From Candidatus Hydrothermarchaeota archaeon (lineage in GTDB: Archaea > Hydrothermarchaeota > Hydrothermarchaeia > Hydrothermarchaeales > WAQR01): a DNA stretch of 13,344 bases. Where the stretch lies: contig WAQR01000233.1 of NCBI GenBank assembly GCA_015520145.1, positions 1 to 13,344 on the forward strand, written 5' to 3'. Numbering within the stretch: position 1 is the first letter of the stretch; each line of letters starts with the position of its first letter. Made by a program: the position numbers and the translations under genes. Below the pieces are notes generated by a model that saw only the letters and a list, made by a program, of their open reading frames with translations, searched no databases and had not been told where the DNA came from. Positions 13,076 to 13,344 of the stretch are shown here, one piece after another.

Positions 13076-13107
13076 ATATGATTTTCTCTTAATCTATCTT
13101 AAATAGG

Positions 13108-13115
13108 TTTATATA
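13108..13115 (+). promoter_or_regulatory. TATA box of the ammonium transporter gene
   Basis: TTTATATA is a clear archaeal TATA sequence. A start about 25 bp on falls close to the ATG at 13138, so the first translated ATG is likely further down, at 13180, after the GGAGG at 13168-13172. TCTTAATCTA and TCTTAAATAG at 13087-13106 form a weak 10-bp pair just upstream. Confidence 0.6.
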
Positions 13116-13179
13116 GACTCTTTTAGACCGTTAAACCATGAAAAAGACTCTAAAAATTGAAAAAAACGGAGGTATGAGA

Positions 13180-13344
13180 ATGAAATTGAGTTATATAGTT
13201 GGAATTATGCTGGTGCTTTTTATGCTTGTACCAGTACATGCAGAAGAAGAGGAAAGTGTGGCAAGTGCCGGAGATAATGCCTGGGTACTGATCAGTACAG
13301 CCCTGGTATTTATCATGATCCCCGGTGTTGGGCTGTTCTATGGA
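13180..13344 (+). CDS. amt: Ammonium transporter, N-terminal part (3' end outside window)
   Basis: Amt/MEP/Rh-family channels move ammonium or ammonia across the cell membrane. Fifty-five codons are visible. They encode a signal peptide, a basic MKLS start, a hydrophobic stretch IVGIMLVLFMLVP and a probable cleavage site at VHA before EEEE. After it come AGDNAWVLISTALVFIMIPG and VGLFYG, the typical Amt first membrane helix. ATG 13180 is chosen because the GGAGG at 13168-13172 lies seven bases upstream; the in-frame ATGs at 13138 and 13174 are too near the expected transcription start or the SD. A TATA box lies at 13108-13115. Archaeal amt genes are often next to a GlnK regulator gene, which would lie beyond the window. 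Confidence 0.92.
   Translation, partial: MKLSYIVGIMLVLFMLVPVHAEEEESVASAGDNAWVLISTALVFIMIPGVGLFYG

Noticed and set aside
13138..13179. ATG 13138 as the ammonium transporter start
   Set aside because: It coincides with the expected transcription start from the TATA box and would place a charged tail before the signal peptide; GGAGG favours 13180.

Overview
The window is archaeal. A RIO1 kinase, aIF1A, ribosomal protein S3Ae, the KEOPS subunit Pcc1, an archaeal-type phosphoglycerate mutase and a Mut7-C nuclease sit beside Shine-Dalgarno (SD) signals of the GGTGAT/GGAGG type and A+T-rich TATA boxes. A corrin-ring methyltransferase and an ammonium transporter fit a euryarchaeon of the methanogen or methanogen-relative kind, but this placement is inference and no lineage marker is present. 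By eye the base composition is moderate and AT-leaning. There are no rRNA or tRNA genes, no CRISPR array and no insertion sequence that I can support.

Layout. Positions 1-422 hold the 3' end of a flavin-dependent reductase of the geranylgeranyl reductase type. Positions 423-2170 hold a plus-strand translation/ribosome-assembly operon: aIF1A, RIO1 kinase and a two-KH Dim2/Pno1-like protein. A VapBC toxin-antitoxin pair (2244-2905) follows, then a TIM-barrel sugar isomerase/endonuclease-IV-like protein (3070-3828). Positions 3905-10325 are a minus-strand block. In transcription order it runs queA, tgt, pcc1, serS, rps3ae, a DUF92 membrane protein and apgM. Plus-strand genes for a short NfeD-family membrane protein (10528-10968) and a CBS/zinc-ribbon protein (11653-12207) surround a minus-strand Mut7-C nuclease (11018-11500). 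The end holds minus-strand cbiL (12236-12958) and the start of a plus-strand ammonium transporter (13180 to the window edge).

How the genes fit together. The most striking segment is queA-tgt-pcc1-serS. These four tightly spaced or overlapping genes all act on tRNA: two make the bacterial-style wobble base queuosine, one belongs to the complex that makes t6A37, and one charges serine tRNA. QueA with a PUA-less bacterial-type Tgt is not the standard archaeal arrangement, where a larger TgtA makes archaeosine at position 15.

A second theme is short tandem duplications of about 8-16 bp, usually two to four copies. They recur in most longer intergenic gaps and often lie against a TATA box, stop codon or start codon. 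I list them separately. The aIF1A-RIO1 segment also has unusual translational signals: a hairpin leader, a second SD with its own mini-ORF, and a 13-codon mini-ORF joined to both flanking genes by ATGA overlaps.
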